NCBI RefSeq assembly: GCF_030272615.1
Contig: NC_081408.1
Span: forward strand, 199,747,341 to 199,811,340
Direction of reading: 5' to 3'
Source: Cryptomeria japonica
Lineage: Eukaryota > Streptophyta > Pinopsida > Cupressales > Cupressaceae
Length of the DNA stretch: 64,000 nt
A program made the translations under genes and the position numbers. The number at the start of each line of letters is the position of its first letter. Position 1 is the first letter of the stretch. This document shows positions 23,288 through 35,059 of this stretch, piece by piece. The notes below the pieces were generated by a model that was not told where the DNA came from, did no database searches, and worked only from the letters and a program-made list of their open reading frames with translations.

Positions 23288-24890
23288 CCATATGACCCCT
23301 AACGACACAATTTGGTGTCTTAAGGGGACCTATGGTGTCGTTAGGGGTCATATGGTGTCTTGGGACACCAAAGGACCCCTTAAGACACCAAATCATGTCG
23401 TTAGGGGTCATATTGTGTCTTATGACCCATAACTATGACCCCTAATGATAGTTATGTCTTATGGGGTCGTAGGACACAATATGACCCTTAACAACACCAA
23501 ATCATGTCGCTAGGGGTTAGATTGTGTCTTACAGGGTTGTAGGACACAATATGACCCCTAACGTCACAATTTGGTGTCTTAAGGGGTCTTATGGTGTCAC
23601 AAGACACCATATGATCCCTAATGACACCATAGGACCCCTTAAGACACCAAATCATAACATTAGGGGTCATATTGTGTCTTGCGGGGTCGTAGGACACAAT
23701 ATGACCCCGAACGACATGATTTGGTGTCTTAAGGGGTCCGATGGTGTTGTTAGGGGTCATATGGTGTCCCATGAACCCTTATGACCTCTTAGGACACCAT
23801 ATGACCCCTAATGACACCATATTGGGTCGCTTTGGGTCATATTGTGTTGTTAGGGGTCATATTGTGTCTTAAGGGGTCCTATGGTGTCCCAAGACACCAT
23901 ATGACCCCTATGGACACCATAGGACCCCTAACAACACCATAGGACCCCTTAAGACACCAAATCATGTCGTTAGGGGTCATATTGTGTCCTACGACCCCGT
24001 ACGACACAATATGATCCCTAACGATATGATTTGGTGTCTTAAGGGGTCCTATGGTGTTGTTAGGGGTCCTATGGTGTCCATAGGGGTCATATGGTGTCTT
24101 GGGACACCATAGGACCCCTTAAGACACCATATGACCCCTAATGACACCATATTGGGTCGCTTTGGGTCATATTGTGTCGTTAGGGGTCATATTGTGTCTT
24201 AAGGGGTCCTATGGTGTCCCAAGACACTATATCACCCCTATGGACACCATATGACCTCTAATGACACCATAGGACCCCTTAAGACACCAAATCATGTCGT
24301 TAGGGGTCATATTGTGTCCTACGACCCCGTACAACACAATATGATCCATAACAATATGATAAGGTGTCTTAAGGGGTCCTATGGTGTCATTAGGGGTCAT
24401 ATGGTGTCTTGGGACACCATAGGACCCCTTAAGACACAATATGACCCAAAGAAACCCAATATGGTGTCATTAGGGGTCATATGGTGTCCTAAGAGGTCAT
24501 AAGGGTTCATGGGACACCATATGACCCCTATGGACACCAAATATGGTGTCCATAGGGGTCATATGGTGTCCCATGAACCCTTATGACCTCTTAGGACACC
24601 ATATGACCCCTAATGACACCATATTGGGTTGCTTTGGGTCATATTGTGTCGTTAGGGGTCATATTGTGTCTTAAGGGGTCCTATGGTGTCCCAAGACACC
24701 ATATGACCCCTAACGACACCATAGGACCCCTTAAGACACCAAATCATGTCGTTAGGGGTCATATTGTGTCTTACGGGGTCGTAGGACACAATATGACCCC
24801 TAACGACATGATTGGTGTCTGAAGGGGTCTGATGGTGTCATTAGGGGTCATATTGTGTCCATAGGGGTCATATGGTGTCCCCAATATCTC
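23288..24890. repeat. GACACCATATGACCCC palindromic satellite, array 1
   Basis: It is built of about 20-bp half units such as GACACCATATGACCCCTAA and the complement TTAGGGGTCATATGGTGTC, arranged in both orientations, with variants containing CGTTAGGGG and TTGGTGTCTTAAG. A longer segment starting ACCATATTGGGTCGCTTTGG recurs near 23815, 24147 and 24623, so there is a higher order of about 332 bp in part of the array. Confidence 0.95.
24455..24628. repeat. Perfect 84-bp palindrome arms
   Basis: Arm 24455-24538 is the exact reverse complement of 24545-24628, with the 6-base spacer AAATAT. Beyond them the arms continue with single mismatches and one 20-bp insertion, so this is the most recent or best-preserved foldback centre within the satellite. 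Confidence 0.93.
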
Positions 24891-24893
24891 TCC

Positions 24894-24896
<3 letters not shown>

Positions 24897-24949
<53 letters not shown>

Positions 24950-25074
24950 TTCTCCCTCTCCTCCTCTCTCTCCCTCTCTCTCTCTCTCTCCCTCTCTTCC
25001 TCTCTCTCTCTCTCTCCCTCTCTCCCTCTCTCTCTCTCTCTCTCTTCCTCTCTCTTCCTCTCCCTCTCTCCCTC

Positions 25075-25120
<46 letters not shown>

Positions 25121-25136
25121 TCCTATCCCTCTCTCT
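24897..25136 (+). repeat. CT-rich (pyrimidine) tract
   Basis: Nearly pure (CT)n with CCT interruptions, the inverted counterpart of 23038-23287. The overlapping 88-99-codon frames are simple-sequence artefacts. Confidence 0.95.
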
Positions 25137-25502
25137 AAAATATGACCAATAAAATCCGATATCTAATTTAATCGGATATCGGATTTCTACCATGTGGCAG
25201 TTTAGTTCATAAATGGCAGCAACAAGAATTTTTTTGGGGGACCATGTTTAGTTCATAAATGGTGGCAACGAGAATTTTTTTGGGGGACCACATATTTTTG
25301 TACTAAAATCGGATATCCGATAAAATTGGATATTGGATTTTATCAGATATCCAATTTTGGTACTAAAAACCAAAAAAAAAAAGGGTTTGTGGGCCATTCT
25401 ATTGATTCCAATGACCGACAGTATGGGTCCTATGTTTTCTGTTGACGATCACGGGGTTGCAGATAGGTAGAGACAAATTAGTGCTTTTGGGAGATTCTTA
25501 AA

Positions 25503-28455
25503 GTGAAAGCTTACATTGTCAATCACGAAGGAGCATATGTGTGGAGGGAAATGTGGAGTAGTAGTCATCAGAAGTCTAAACGCAAAAGAAAACTTTCAAA
25601 TGACAAAGTTGAAGTGTATAGAGAAAGAGATAGAGAATGTCATAGGAGGAGAAGACAAGGTATGTTAAATATTGGTAATGTTACTTCAACTAAAGAGGAA
25701 ATTGAAATTGAAAATGTGCCACAAGTTATTGAAAATGAAAATGTAGATTTTGAAAGTGAAAATATTGAAAATTTTGAAAATGTTGAAAGTGATAATGAAA
25801 ATGCTCAACATGTGGAAAATTTTGACATAGGAGGTGAAAATGTGGAAAACTTTAACATTGAAGGTGGAATTGCCTCACCAAGTGAACCATATGTAACACC
25901 TAATTACTTTAGAAATGAAGACCCTCTCATGGATGAAAGACAAATTCCAAATCCAAGACCTTCAAGAACCCCAAAATGGTTATTTGAAATCGATGAGAAC
26001 ATTATTGTGAATCTTGAAGGCAAGAGGTCAACAAGAACTGTTCGGTTGTGGGCTACAGAACTTTTCAACCAAAATTTTAGCAATAAGACATTGACCAAGC
26101 AATGCCAACTCTTTTTTGAATTGCTAAAGATGATAAAGATGAGACCATTGCTAAACAAATTGAAGATTCGTACGAACAAGAAGACATAGAGAAATTCTAT
26201 TATTGCAAAAAATCTATTTGACGCTCTCAATTCTATTGGAAAGAATACCAAAGAAAGAGATAAGAGAGCCACTCGAAGAGTGATTACAACCTCCTTAGTA
26301 AGCCATCAATCGAGGAAGGCTCATCAAATGAGACAAACTTGTGTTGATTTTAACATAAACTGTAAAACTTTGGATAGAGCACTTGCATGAAGACAAAGAC
26401 TTGATGATCCACTTCAACAAGATACATGGGCATTTGGTGGGAGGCTTCCACATGTTGATAGAAAGTTGACTGACAATGTGAAGGAAGAGATTCAACAATT
26501 TTGGCACTCTAATTCTAGAGTGTCACCCAATGTAAAGGACATTTTGAAATTAAGAATCGGCAATTGAGACTGTACACCGCATCCCAAACATTTCTTGGAA
26601 TCAAGCCAAACAATGTTGTACAAATTTTTTTGTGAATTACATCCAACTTTGCAAATATCACAAAGGGCCTTTGAATCTTTGAAACCATTTTATTGTGTTC
26701 CTCTTAAGATTCACAATACCTGTTGTTGCAAGTACCATGTGGAGTTTTCAATGTACCATGAAATTTTATGTCATATTCATTCTATGATGCATACTAATGA
26801 GATGTTGCAGGAGTGTGGTGTAATGCTATTTCTGAGATCATCAAGAGACTTGCAAGATCTATTTTTATGCCCTAGAGATGATGGCTGCTATTTCTATAGA
26901 AATGATTGTTTGAATGAGAAGTGCTTAGAATGCGGTGGGTTGTCAAAGTTTGTTTCATGTTTTCATGAGGGCAGTGAACACGAGTTTGGAAATAATTATG
27001 TTGAGAAAAAAAGATACGAGACAATGAAATATACTTTGAAGAGTGGAGGTGAAGGTTCTAGATGCGAATTAGTCTCAAGCGAAGTGAGTATTGCTGATTT
27101 TATTTTGGATTTTAAGGAAAATCTTTTCTACAAGTATGCAAGGCACACCCATAGGTCTCACTGGTTGGATCAGTAGTTCAGGATGTGTAAGAACTCTTTC
27201 CTGATTGGCACTATTGTATCGGTGGTTGATTTTGGAGAGAACTATACATTTCAAGCATAGAATGAGGTACAGTCTCAGTACTACAATTCAGTCCAGATTG
27301 CTATTTTTGTTCACATTACATATAGACATGCTCCTGATAGTACAAAAGAGGATAGAAAGATAATCAGGGAGTATCATTTTTTATATGAGTGATGATAGAT
27401 CACACTCCTCCGAGTATGTGCAACATTCTTTCGAGATTTTTTTTGAGTTCTTGCATGAGAAAGATATTGCAATTGACCAACATATAATATGGTCAGATAA
27501 TTGTATGGGTCAATTCAAGAATGCGTGTATGTTTTATTGGTTGAGTAGATTGCATGTGGAGAGGTGTATACCTCATATTTGGTGTTTTTTTGAGGCGGGG
27601 CATGGGAATGGAGAGCATGATGGACTAGGTGCATGTTTGAAGAGAGCTCTAGTTAAGGAGCAATTGAGGATTTCAGGTGCAAATTTCTCTGATGCACATT
27701 CTATTATTGATTGGTGTAGTTCAACATTGTCACATGGAGGTACTCTTGATTCAAAAGTGAGCAGATTCTTTTGGTTTGTTGAGGAGGGAATAGTGGGAGA
27801 TAGATTGGATTGTCAAACAATTAAAGATTTTTCAAAGATGCATTCATTTCTCAGCTCAGATGCAAGTACATGGACCATTTGGACATGAGCGTTGGCTTGT
27901 TTTTGTCAGAGTTGTCTTCGGTGTGATTGGGATCAGTGCGAGTCAAGTGAGTGGGTTGATACGTGGGTTCCCCACTATCTAACTCCTTTATCTCAAACAA
28001 TATCCTTGTCAAATGATGACATGGAAAGTTCACTTGAGTATGATCGTCTATCAGATCTTGTACAGCTAGGACATGTTTTTGCAGTTGTTGCACTGCAAGG
28101 GAATGAAGAGAGATCAGAATATTGGTTGGCACGATGTGTACAGGGAAAACGAAAGCTAACAGAACCAGTGAAAGATGATGATGGGTTCACATATCCTACA
28201 GGTTCAGTTGTTGTTGTGGGAACTTGGTTGCAAACATACATGATTACAAAGAATGGCATACCTGCATTTGAAGACTATGAGAGACACAAAACCATTATAA
28301 TGTATTCACACCTTATTATAGCTACAAATGTCAAGTTGTTGAAGCATCAAGCAAAACCGAAGACCAAAGAGTTATGGACAGTGACTACTGCTGATCATGA
28401 AGCAATACTGGATACTCTTAAACAAAGAGATGACCCTTCAGGCACACTTGAGTAG
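25503..28455 (+). pseudogene. Transposase-like gene of element B (decayed)
   Basis: The N-terminal frame 25503-26189 is basic and then acidic (SKRKRKLSNDK, later Asn/Glu-rich repeats) and carries PRPSRTPKWLFEIDENI. Frame changes near 26180 and 27375 and about five stops follow. The core reads IRFVSPN-type SNSRVSPNVKDILKLRIGN, a Cys cluster (CCCKYHVEF; CLECGG), VVDFGENYTF, SDDRSHSSEYVQHSFE, IIWSDNCMGQFKN, FFEAGHGNGEHDGLGACLKR and ALVKEQ. A Cys-rich tail (CFCQSCLRCDWDQC) and a C-terminal domain end at 28455. The Asp in VVDF, the DN in WSDNC and the HG-G-HDG motif resemble RNase-H-fold (DDE) nuclease families, and I recall similar 'SDN-GQ-KN ... GH-KG--DG' proteins of unknown function in plants and animals. 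The assignment as transposase rests on its position between the TIRs. Confidence 0.6.
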
Positions 28456-29519
28456 TAGGTCTTTAATGGTGCCTTATTTTTTTATCATGCATTTCATTTC
28501 AAACAATGATCATTAAACCTTAATGTTCAAGTTTGTTACATGTATATTAAGGATGTGTTCAAAATGCAGGTCTATTGATGAACGTTTTTGTTTTGGCAAC
28601 ACAGTTTTTGCATGCACATAGCGAGTACACTCGATATAATTGGAAGGGACGTATTTTTGCAACACGACTTATTATCATGCATTTGATGAGCTTTACAATT
28701 TTTGTTATTAGAGAACACTATTTGATAATTTTTTATGATATAATTATCGCATAACCTTTATGCTCATGAAGGTATTTTTTGATGATATACAACAGTATCA
28801 CATTACAATTTTTGCATCAACATAGTGGGTTCTGTTGTATTTATTATCATGAAGATGATTCAAATGCATGTGGCCAGGATACATCTGCAGTGGATCAAAT
28901 TGTCATGACAGATGATCTATTGAATCAAACATTTGACATTGATAGTCAGGTAAATAGGTTAATGTTGGGCCTTCAACATCAACACCTACTAGTCAAAGTG
29001 GTCATCGAACTTTCACTCAGGTAACCTTGTCTATTTTTATTCATTAATGGTTTATAAAATAAAGTCAGTTAGATTTTGGCAATTGAATAACATTGTTTCA
29101 TTTTCAGATGCTAACATCAGATGCACCTAATATTCTCTCCACAATGGAGCATGGTGTTCTCTAGCAGTAGCATCTTTGATGCTTTTGATAGTAGTATGAG
29201 TCAGATTAGAAAATTTCTAATTTGATGCTTCCCACAGGGCTTTGCAACTTTAGATTGTGAGTGTGCCCCTGTTACAAATGAATTGTACTTTAATCAACAT
29301 AGATGGTCTATGATGTCTTTTTTGTAAGACTATATGGTTTTATTACATATATTGTACTTTAATCAACATATAACAATATCCAAGTGGTGGTTGGCATGAG
29401 CTTGAATATGGTAAATTGTATGCATCTTGAAGTTGAATATGATATGTTGTATACATCTTGAAGTTGAACTTTGCTTAGACTTTGTCAGCATTTGATGAAT
29501 CATAAATGTCATTTTATTA
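28456..29519 (+). other. 3' region of the transposase-like gene
   Basis: Coding-like fragments occur on the plus strand: SNACGQDTSAVDQIVMTDDL and DIDSQ (to 28949), then in another frame PSTSTPTSQSGHRTFTQ (to 29021, followed by GTAACC), and MVFSSSSIFDAFDSSMSQIR (to 29224). They could be C-terminal exons or a third short gene, but the first junction has no usable intron. The rest is A+T-rich without features. Confidence 0.3.
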
Positions 29520-29521
29520 TT

Positions 29522-31995
29522 AATCTTGTGAGTGTGACAAGTAGAACGAGAAATCGGCCATGCGACAACATTCCATTGAGTGAGACTAACGATTTTTTCG
29601 CCAACCGAAAAATTGCTGACCTAATAAAACTATAAGGCAACTTGAAAAACCGAGATAGGCTTTTGTAGGGACCTCTCTCATGGCACCATAGGTTCAAATA
29701 GATCATTCACAGGTGCCACAGATTCTGAGTTAGGGCTCGTCAAAGTTTGACAATTTTGAGCACTTAGGGCGCTCAAGGGACGACGCCAGTAGGGTATGAC
29801 CCCGAGCGTTTGATCGAGTGGGGGGGCAAAATAGGAGCATGCGTAGGGTAATAATTCCTTACTGGACATATCAGAGCTGACGATTCATCATCACGACGAG
29901 CAGAACGAGAAATCGGCCACATGACAACACTCCATTGAGTGAGACTGATGATTTTTTGCCAATTGAGAAATTGCTGCCCTAATAAAACCATAGGGCAACT
30001 TGAAAAACCAACATAGGCTTTTGTAGGGACCCCTCTTGTGGCCCCATAGGTTCAAATGGATTGTTCACAGGTGCCTCAGATTCTGAGTTAGGGCCCATCA
30101 AAGTTTGACAATTTTGAGCACTTAGGGTGCTCAAGGGACGATGCCGGTAGGGTATGACCCCGAGCGTTCGATCGAGTGGGGGGGAAAAACAAGAGCATGC
30201 ATAGAGTAATAATGCCTATCTAGACATGTTGGAGCTGACAGTTCATCATCGCGATGAGCAGAACGAGAAATCGGCCACGTGACAACATTCCATTGAGTGA
30301 GATTGATGATTTTTTTGCCAACCAAAAAATTGCTGCCCTAATAAAACCATAGGGCAACTTGAAAAATCAAGATAGGCTTTTGTACGGACCCCTCTTGTGG
30401 CCTCGTAGGTTCAAACGAATTGTTCGTAGGTGCCACAGATTCTAAGTTAGGGCCCATCAAAGTTTGACAATTTTGAGCACTTAGGGCGCTTAAGGGACGA
30501 TGTCGGTAGGGTATGACCCCGAGCGTTTGATCAAGTAGGGGGGGAAAAATAGGAGCATGCATAGGGTAATTATGCCTAACTGGACATGTCGGAGCTGACG
30601 ATTTGTCATCGTGATGAGCTGAACAAGAAATCAACTAGGCGACAACATTCCATTGAGTGAGACTAACGATTTTTTCGCCAACCGAAAAATTGCTGCCCTA
30701 ATAAAACCGTAGGGAAACTTGAAATACCAAGATAGGCTTTTGTAGGGACCCCTCTCATAGCCTCATAGGTTCAAACAGATCGTTCGCAGGTGCCACAAAT
30801 TCTGAGTTAGGGCCTATCAAAGTTTGACAATTTTGAGCACTTAGGGTGCTCAAGGGACGACGCCGGTAGGGTATGACCCCAAGCGTTCTATCGAGTGGGG
30901 GGGCAAAATAGGAGAATGCGTAGGGTAATAATGCCTATCTAGACATGTTGGAGCCAACGGTTTGTCATCGCAACGAGCAGAATGAGAAATCGGCCACGTG
31001 ACAACATTCCATTGAGTGAGACTGACGATTTTTTCACCAACCGAAAAATTGCTACCCTAATAAAACCGTAGGGAAAATTGAAAAACCAAGATAGGCTTTT
31101 GTAGGGACCTCTCTTGTGGCCCCATAGGTTCAAATGGATTGTTCATAGGTGCCACAGATTCTGAGTTAGGTCCCATCAAAGTTTGACAATTTTGAGCACT
31201 TAGGGCGCTCAAGGGACAACGTCGGTAGGGTATGACCCCGAGCGTTCAATTGAGTGGGGGGGGAAAAACAGGAGCATGCATAGGGTAATTATGCCTAACT
31301 GGACATGTCAGAGCTGACGGTTCGTCATTGCGATGAGCTGAACGAGAAATCGACCAGGCGACAACATTCCATTGAGTGAGACTGACGATTTTTTTGCCAA
31401 CCAAAAAATTGCTGCCCTAATAAAACCGTAGGGCAACTTGAAATACCGAGATAGGCTTTTGTAGGGACCCCTCTCATGGCCCCATAGGTTCAAACAGATC
31501 ATTCACAGGTGCCACCGATTCCAAGTTTGGGCCCATCAAAGTTTGACAATTTTGAGCACTTAGGGCGCTCAAGGGATGATGCCAGTAGGGTATGACCCTG
31601 AGTGTTCAATCGAGTGGGGGGGCAAAACAGGAGCATGCGTAGGGTAATTATGCCTAAATGGACATGTCAAAGCCGACGGTTTGTCATCGTGATGAGCTAA
31701 ACGAGAAATTGGCCACGTGACAACATTCCATTGAGTGAGACTGACGATTTTTCGCCAACTGAAAAATTGCTGCCCTAATAAAACCGTAGGGAAACTTGAA
31801 AAACTGAGATAGGCTTTTGTAGGGACCCCTCTCGTGGCCCTGTAGGTTCAAACGGATCATTTGCAGGTGCCACAGTTTCTGAGTTAGGGCCCGTATGTGT
31901 TTGACAATTTTGAGCACTTAGGGTGCTTAAGGGACGACGCCGGTAAGGTATGACCCCAAGCATTCGATCGAGTGGGGGGGCAAAATAGGAGCATG
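29522..31995 (+). repeat. 359-bp satellite, about 7 copies
   Basis: The marker CATTGAGTGAGACT recurs at 29574, 29933, 30291, 30651, 31010, 31370 and 31729, a period of 358-360 bp. Units share TCGGCCACGTGACAACATTC, AAACCATAGGGCAACTTGAA, CATAGGCTTTTGTAGGGACC-like blocks and a GC-rich end (GGTATGACCCCGAGCGTTCG then AGTGGGGGGG). Units 4 and 6 share GACCAGGCGACAAC variants, pointing to a two-unit higher order. The 60-100-codon frames inside repeat with the unit and are not genes. Confidence 0.95.
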
Positions 31996-32180
31996 CATCT
32001 AGGGTATTGTTCATTAAATGATTTGTATTGTTCATTGAATGAATTTTATTGTATTGTTGATTAAATGAATTGTATTGTTCATTAAATAAATTGTATTGTA
32101 TTGTTCATTAAATGAATTATATTGTTCATTATAAAAACAACACTTACGATGAAATGAAATGAATTGTATTGTTCATTAAA
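31996..32180 (+). repeat. A+T minisatellite
   Basis: Short irregular repeats of ATTGTATTGTTCATTAAATG (about 20-27 bp) follow directly after the last 359-bp unit. Confidence 0.8.
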
Positions 32181-32448
32181 GAGCCATTATTAACATTGTT
32201 AATTATTGGAATGAAGATTAAAGATTTCCATGATAACACCACACATAGATGAGCAACAATTTATATGATCAAATATCAACTTCTGTATATATAAAAATGT
32301 TGAATGATTACAAATGTATGTCCATACACAAATATGGCATAAACACCAATTGAAACAAAATGTATGTCTAAATACATGAATGTATGTCCATATACAAAAT
32401 ATACATGCCAAATAGACATGTAAGCATCCCAAAACTATCTATAACATC

Positions 32449-34375
32449 CTAAGCTGTTGATGGATCATCAAAATCGATCCTCTTCACTGCACTGCTCAGC
32501 TCTGAAGGATCCTGCACAAGAAAAAAAAACCATGATTAATATTAGTTATATTATATAATTCACATTCGAAAAGTTAACATAAAAATGAACTATTTAATTG
32601 AACTATTTATGTTTACCTCATCTCCACGTTTTCTCTTCAGCTTTGCAGGACTCTTGATGCATGTCTTTGGTAGAGGAGGTATGTTTTGAATATTTTCATA
32701 AACAACCTACATATGTTTAGAAACATGACATTGATACAAGTTAGCATATAATTGTCAAGTTGATAATAACAAATTATATCTACTAATAAAAAAATAAAAT
32801 AAACACACATCTACTCAAGGCATCTCTTCTTCTTCTTCAGGTATACTGGGTGTAGTCATCAAGGATGTGAAGCCAAGGATTCTCTGTATATATACACAAC
32901 AAGTATATGAAACTATCAATCTATGTCTAGACATGTATAATCACTATAAGTTATTTAAACTATTCATTCAATCATATTTGCATTCAATTACCTTTCCCTT
33001 GTCTCCAATTGCACTACCAGATCCTAAATCACACTACACCGCACTCGTGCTACTTGTGCCCTACAAGAGTAAAATAAGATATACATGCAAGTTACTACAT
33101 AATCTAATTAATAAAAATATAAATGATGAGCATGTATGTACAATAAAATACAAATGACTAGGTGCAATAATATATGTACCATCAAGCTATCAAGGCCAAA
33201 TGAAATGGCCAACAAGGTGCCCTCCTGAATCTGTCTCAACTCATCCTCGGTTATCAACTATTAAATAGACCATCTAAATAAAAATTAGTACTTAATATTA
33301 TCTAATTTATAAATATTTAATTAAAATATAACATGAACTATGAAAACACAAATCTTACCAATACATCATCAATGTATGATGACGGTGCCTCCTCACCTCT
33401 AGCATGTGAGGACTCCCCAGGGTATCCTCTAGTCTATGTAATAACCTCTGGTGCATCATGCATCTCATGCACCTCAGAATCTGCACTATCCATAGCAGGA
33501 TCAACGAGCTGTCCAACTAGACCCAAGCATATGTGCCCACATATGACACAACTATGGGGCACACATATGTGTGGAGCTGAGGATGACATGTCAGCACCAC
33601 CCGATGCACCGCTACCATCAAAAGTAGGCTGAGCTACTGATGCAACCTGAGAAACCAAAAGGCTACTCAAAGAGTGAATAATCGATATGGTCCGTGAAGC
33701 TGCCTCACAAATGATATCAGGATGCTGAACTGTAGGTGGGGGATCAACAGGAGGAGGGGGGACATATGGGCCCTGGAATACTCTTACTGCCCCAGGTCTA
33801 TTTTGGGGCATACCTAAACCTACACCCTAGAAAGGTTGGATGTCAAAGTAGTTCACATGTTTCTATAAAACAAACTCAGCATACAATTTTTTTATGAAAT
33901 AGAAGGGGATATCAAGATTGTTGTTGGGTGCTTTGTCGAAAACCATCCACCAACGATCCCAAAAGTTTTTCACAATCCCATCATTTGTGCACCATTTGAT
34001 AGAAAATTTTATTTTTTTGGGATCTACGGGCTGACCAGTACGGGGATTGACAAACAATGAGGTGATTTCGGCTTTGGATATCTCAAGATCCTTGATATCC
34101 TTATACGACAAGCCATCTGCATATTTTTCCTTCATAGAATCTCACCACAAAAGGGCGGCATTGTGCTCCTTAGTTATGGTTTCCATACTTTTTATGATTG
34201 ACATGAGAGGATCAAACAATGGGTTTAGACGAGGGATCCTATGATATACTTTTGCAATCCCCCTCAATTCATTCAAATTTTGTGCAATCAAATCTTGAAT
34301 TGAGGGGGCATTTGGCAAATGAGGGTTTGGTTGTTGTAGTTGTGGTTGGTCAAGGTTTTCATTGTTATCCCCCAT
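32449..34375 (-). CDS. Second gene of element B: six-exon protein of unknown function
   Basis: Exons join in one frame, all introns phase 0: 34375-33359 (ATG of MGDNNENLDQPQ; donor TTG|GTAAGA), 33257-33180 (TTTAATAG; ATG|GTACAT), 33060-32992 (TTGTAG; AAG|GTAATT), 32883-about 32815 (TATACAG; donor damaged), 32706-32617 (TATGTAG; GAG|GTAAAC), 32511-32449 (TTGTGCAG; ends DDPSTA-stop). About 460 residues: a Pro/Gln-rich start, a conserved-looking block (NPRTGQPVDPKKIKFSIKWC, NFWDRWWMVFDKAPNN), a Pro-rich linker (GPYVPPPPVDPPP), a Cys/His cluster (HICVPHSCVICGHIC) and a basic nuclear-localisation-like KLKRKRGDE. In-frame stops at about 34139, 33863 and 33819 and one in exon 3 show decay, most explicable as C-to-T or G-to-A changes. 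It points toward the transposase-like gene. It could be an accessory or DNA-binding protein; no family recognised. Confidence 0.6.
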
Positions 34376-34596
34376 TTTTAACCTCATTGAATGTAAACAA
34401 TTAAATATAGTTAACAAATTTAAACAATTAGGTATTTGATTTTAAAAAAACCTAGTTTTCATGAAAAAAAACCATATTTTCAATGAAAAATCAAATAAAC
34501 ATTCACCAAAAATACAAAAAATGAATGAAAATGATTCAAAACGACAAAATTCTTACCTCTAAATCTATTTTTTAGCAATTTTTTGTCAAAAAACTG

Positions 34597-34976
34597 GATA
34601 TCGAATGGAGTGGATATCAGATTTTGACAAATTCACACGCCCCGTGAGTTAAAAATGACTCACGGGACTGTCACTGTCGAAATATAAAAGTCTCAGAAAA
34701 TCGGATATCCGATTTCAACACTTAAATTATTTTTAAATAACATATATAATATAATAATATATTATATAATATATTATTATATTATATAATACGTATTGTA
34801 TTATATTATATATATTATAATATAATATAATATAATATAATATAATATAATATTATATTATATTATATTATATTATATATAATATTGTATTATATAATAC
34901 GTAACATATAATATATTTTTTAAATTAAAATTACAAATAAAAATCGGATATTCGATTTTATCCAATATCCGATTTG
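34597..34976. repeat. Right subterminal GATATC modules around an AT microsatellite
   Basis: Modules CTGGATATCGAATGG and GTGGATATCAG (34605-34640), AAATCGGATATCCGATTT (34698-34716) and AAATCGGATATTCGATTTTA with CCAATATCCGATTT (34941-34976) enclose (TATAA)n at 34738-34920. The inverted repeat GTGAGTTAAAAATGACTCAC lies at 34646-34666. This mirrors the left end, where GATATC modules enclose GA/CT and GACACC repeats. Confidence 0.8.
34738..34920. repeat. TATAA/TATTA microsatellite
   Basis: Almost pure A/T sequence made of TATAATATAATA units with inverted segments, able to fold on itself. Confidence 0.95.
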
Positions 34977-35059
34977 CATAGGTAATTACCAGGCCAAGGT
35001 GTACTGACACCCAGGCCAAGCAAAAAGTCAACACGGATTTTCGCATTTTTAGGCAAGTG

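Larger units (their letters stand above)
22855..25365. repeat. 2.5-kb imperfect inverted repeat
   Basis: In order: a GATATC palindrome, a spacer with GCCGCCATTTATGAAGTAAA and GCGACATGGCAGAAAT, a second GATATC module, GTTAGTCATATTTTA, a GA tract, a GACACC satellite, a CT tract, then the same parts in reverse complement (TAAAATATGACCAATAAAAT, CTACCATGTGGCAGTTTAGT, TCATAAATGGCAGCAAC, a GATATC module). The arms are diverged but clearly homologous. It lies between the left end of element B and the start of the transposase-like gene. Confidence 0.8.

Noticed and set aside
23022-23411. Overlapping 90-129-codon Ser/Leu/Pro frames
   Set aside because: They are translations of (GA)n and satellite repeats. 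The same holds for 24855-25193, 39518-40345 and 62515-63448.
29522-31995. CRISPR-like regular spacing
   Set aside because: The whole 359-bp unit is repeated; there are no short repeats separated by unique spacers, and this is plant nuclear DNA.
33333-33632. 99-codon plus-strand frame
   Set aside because: It is the complement of the first exon of the second gene of element B; the minus strand has the splice sites and the longer frame.
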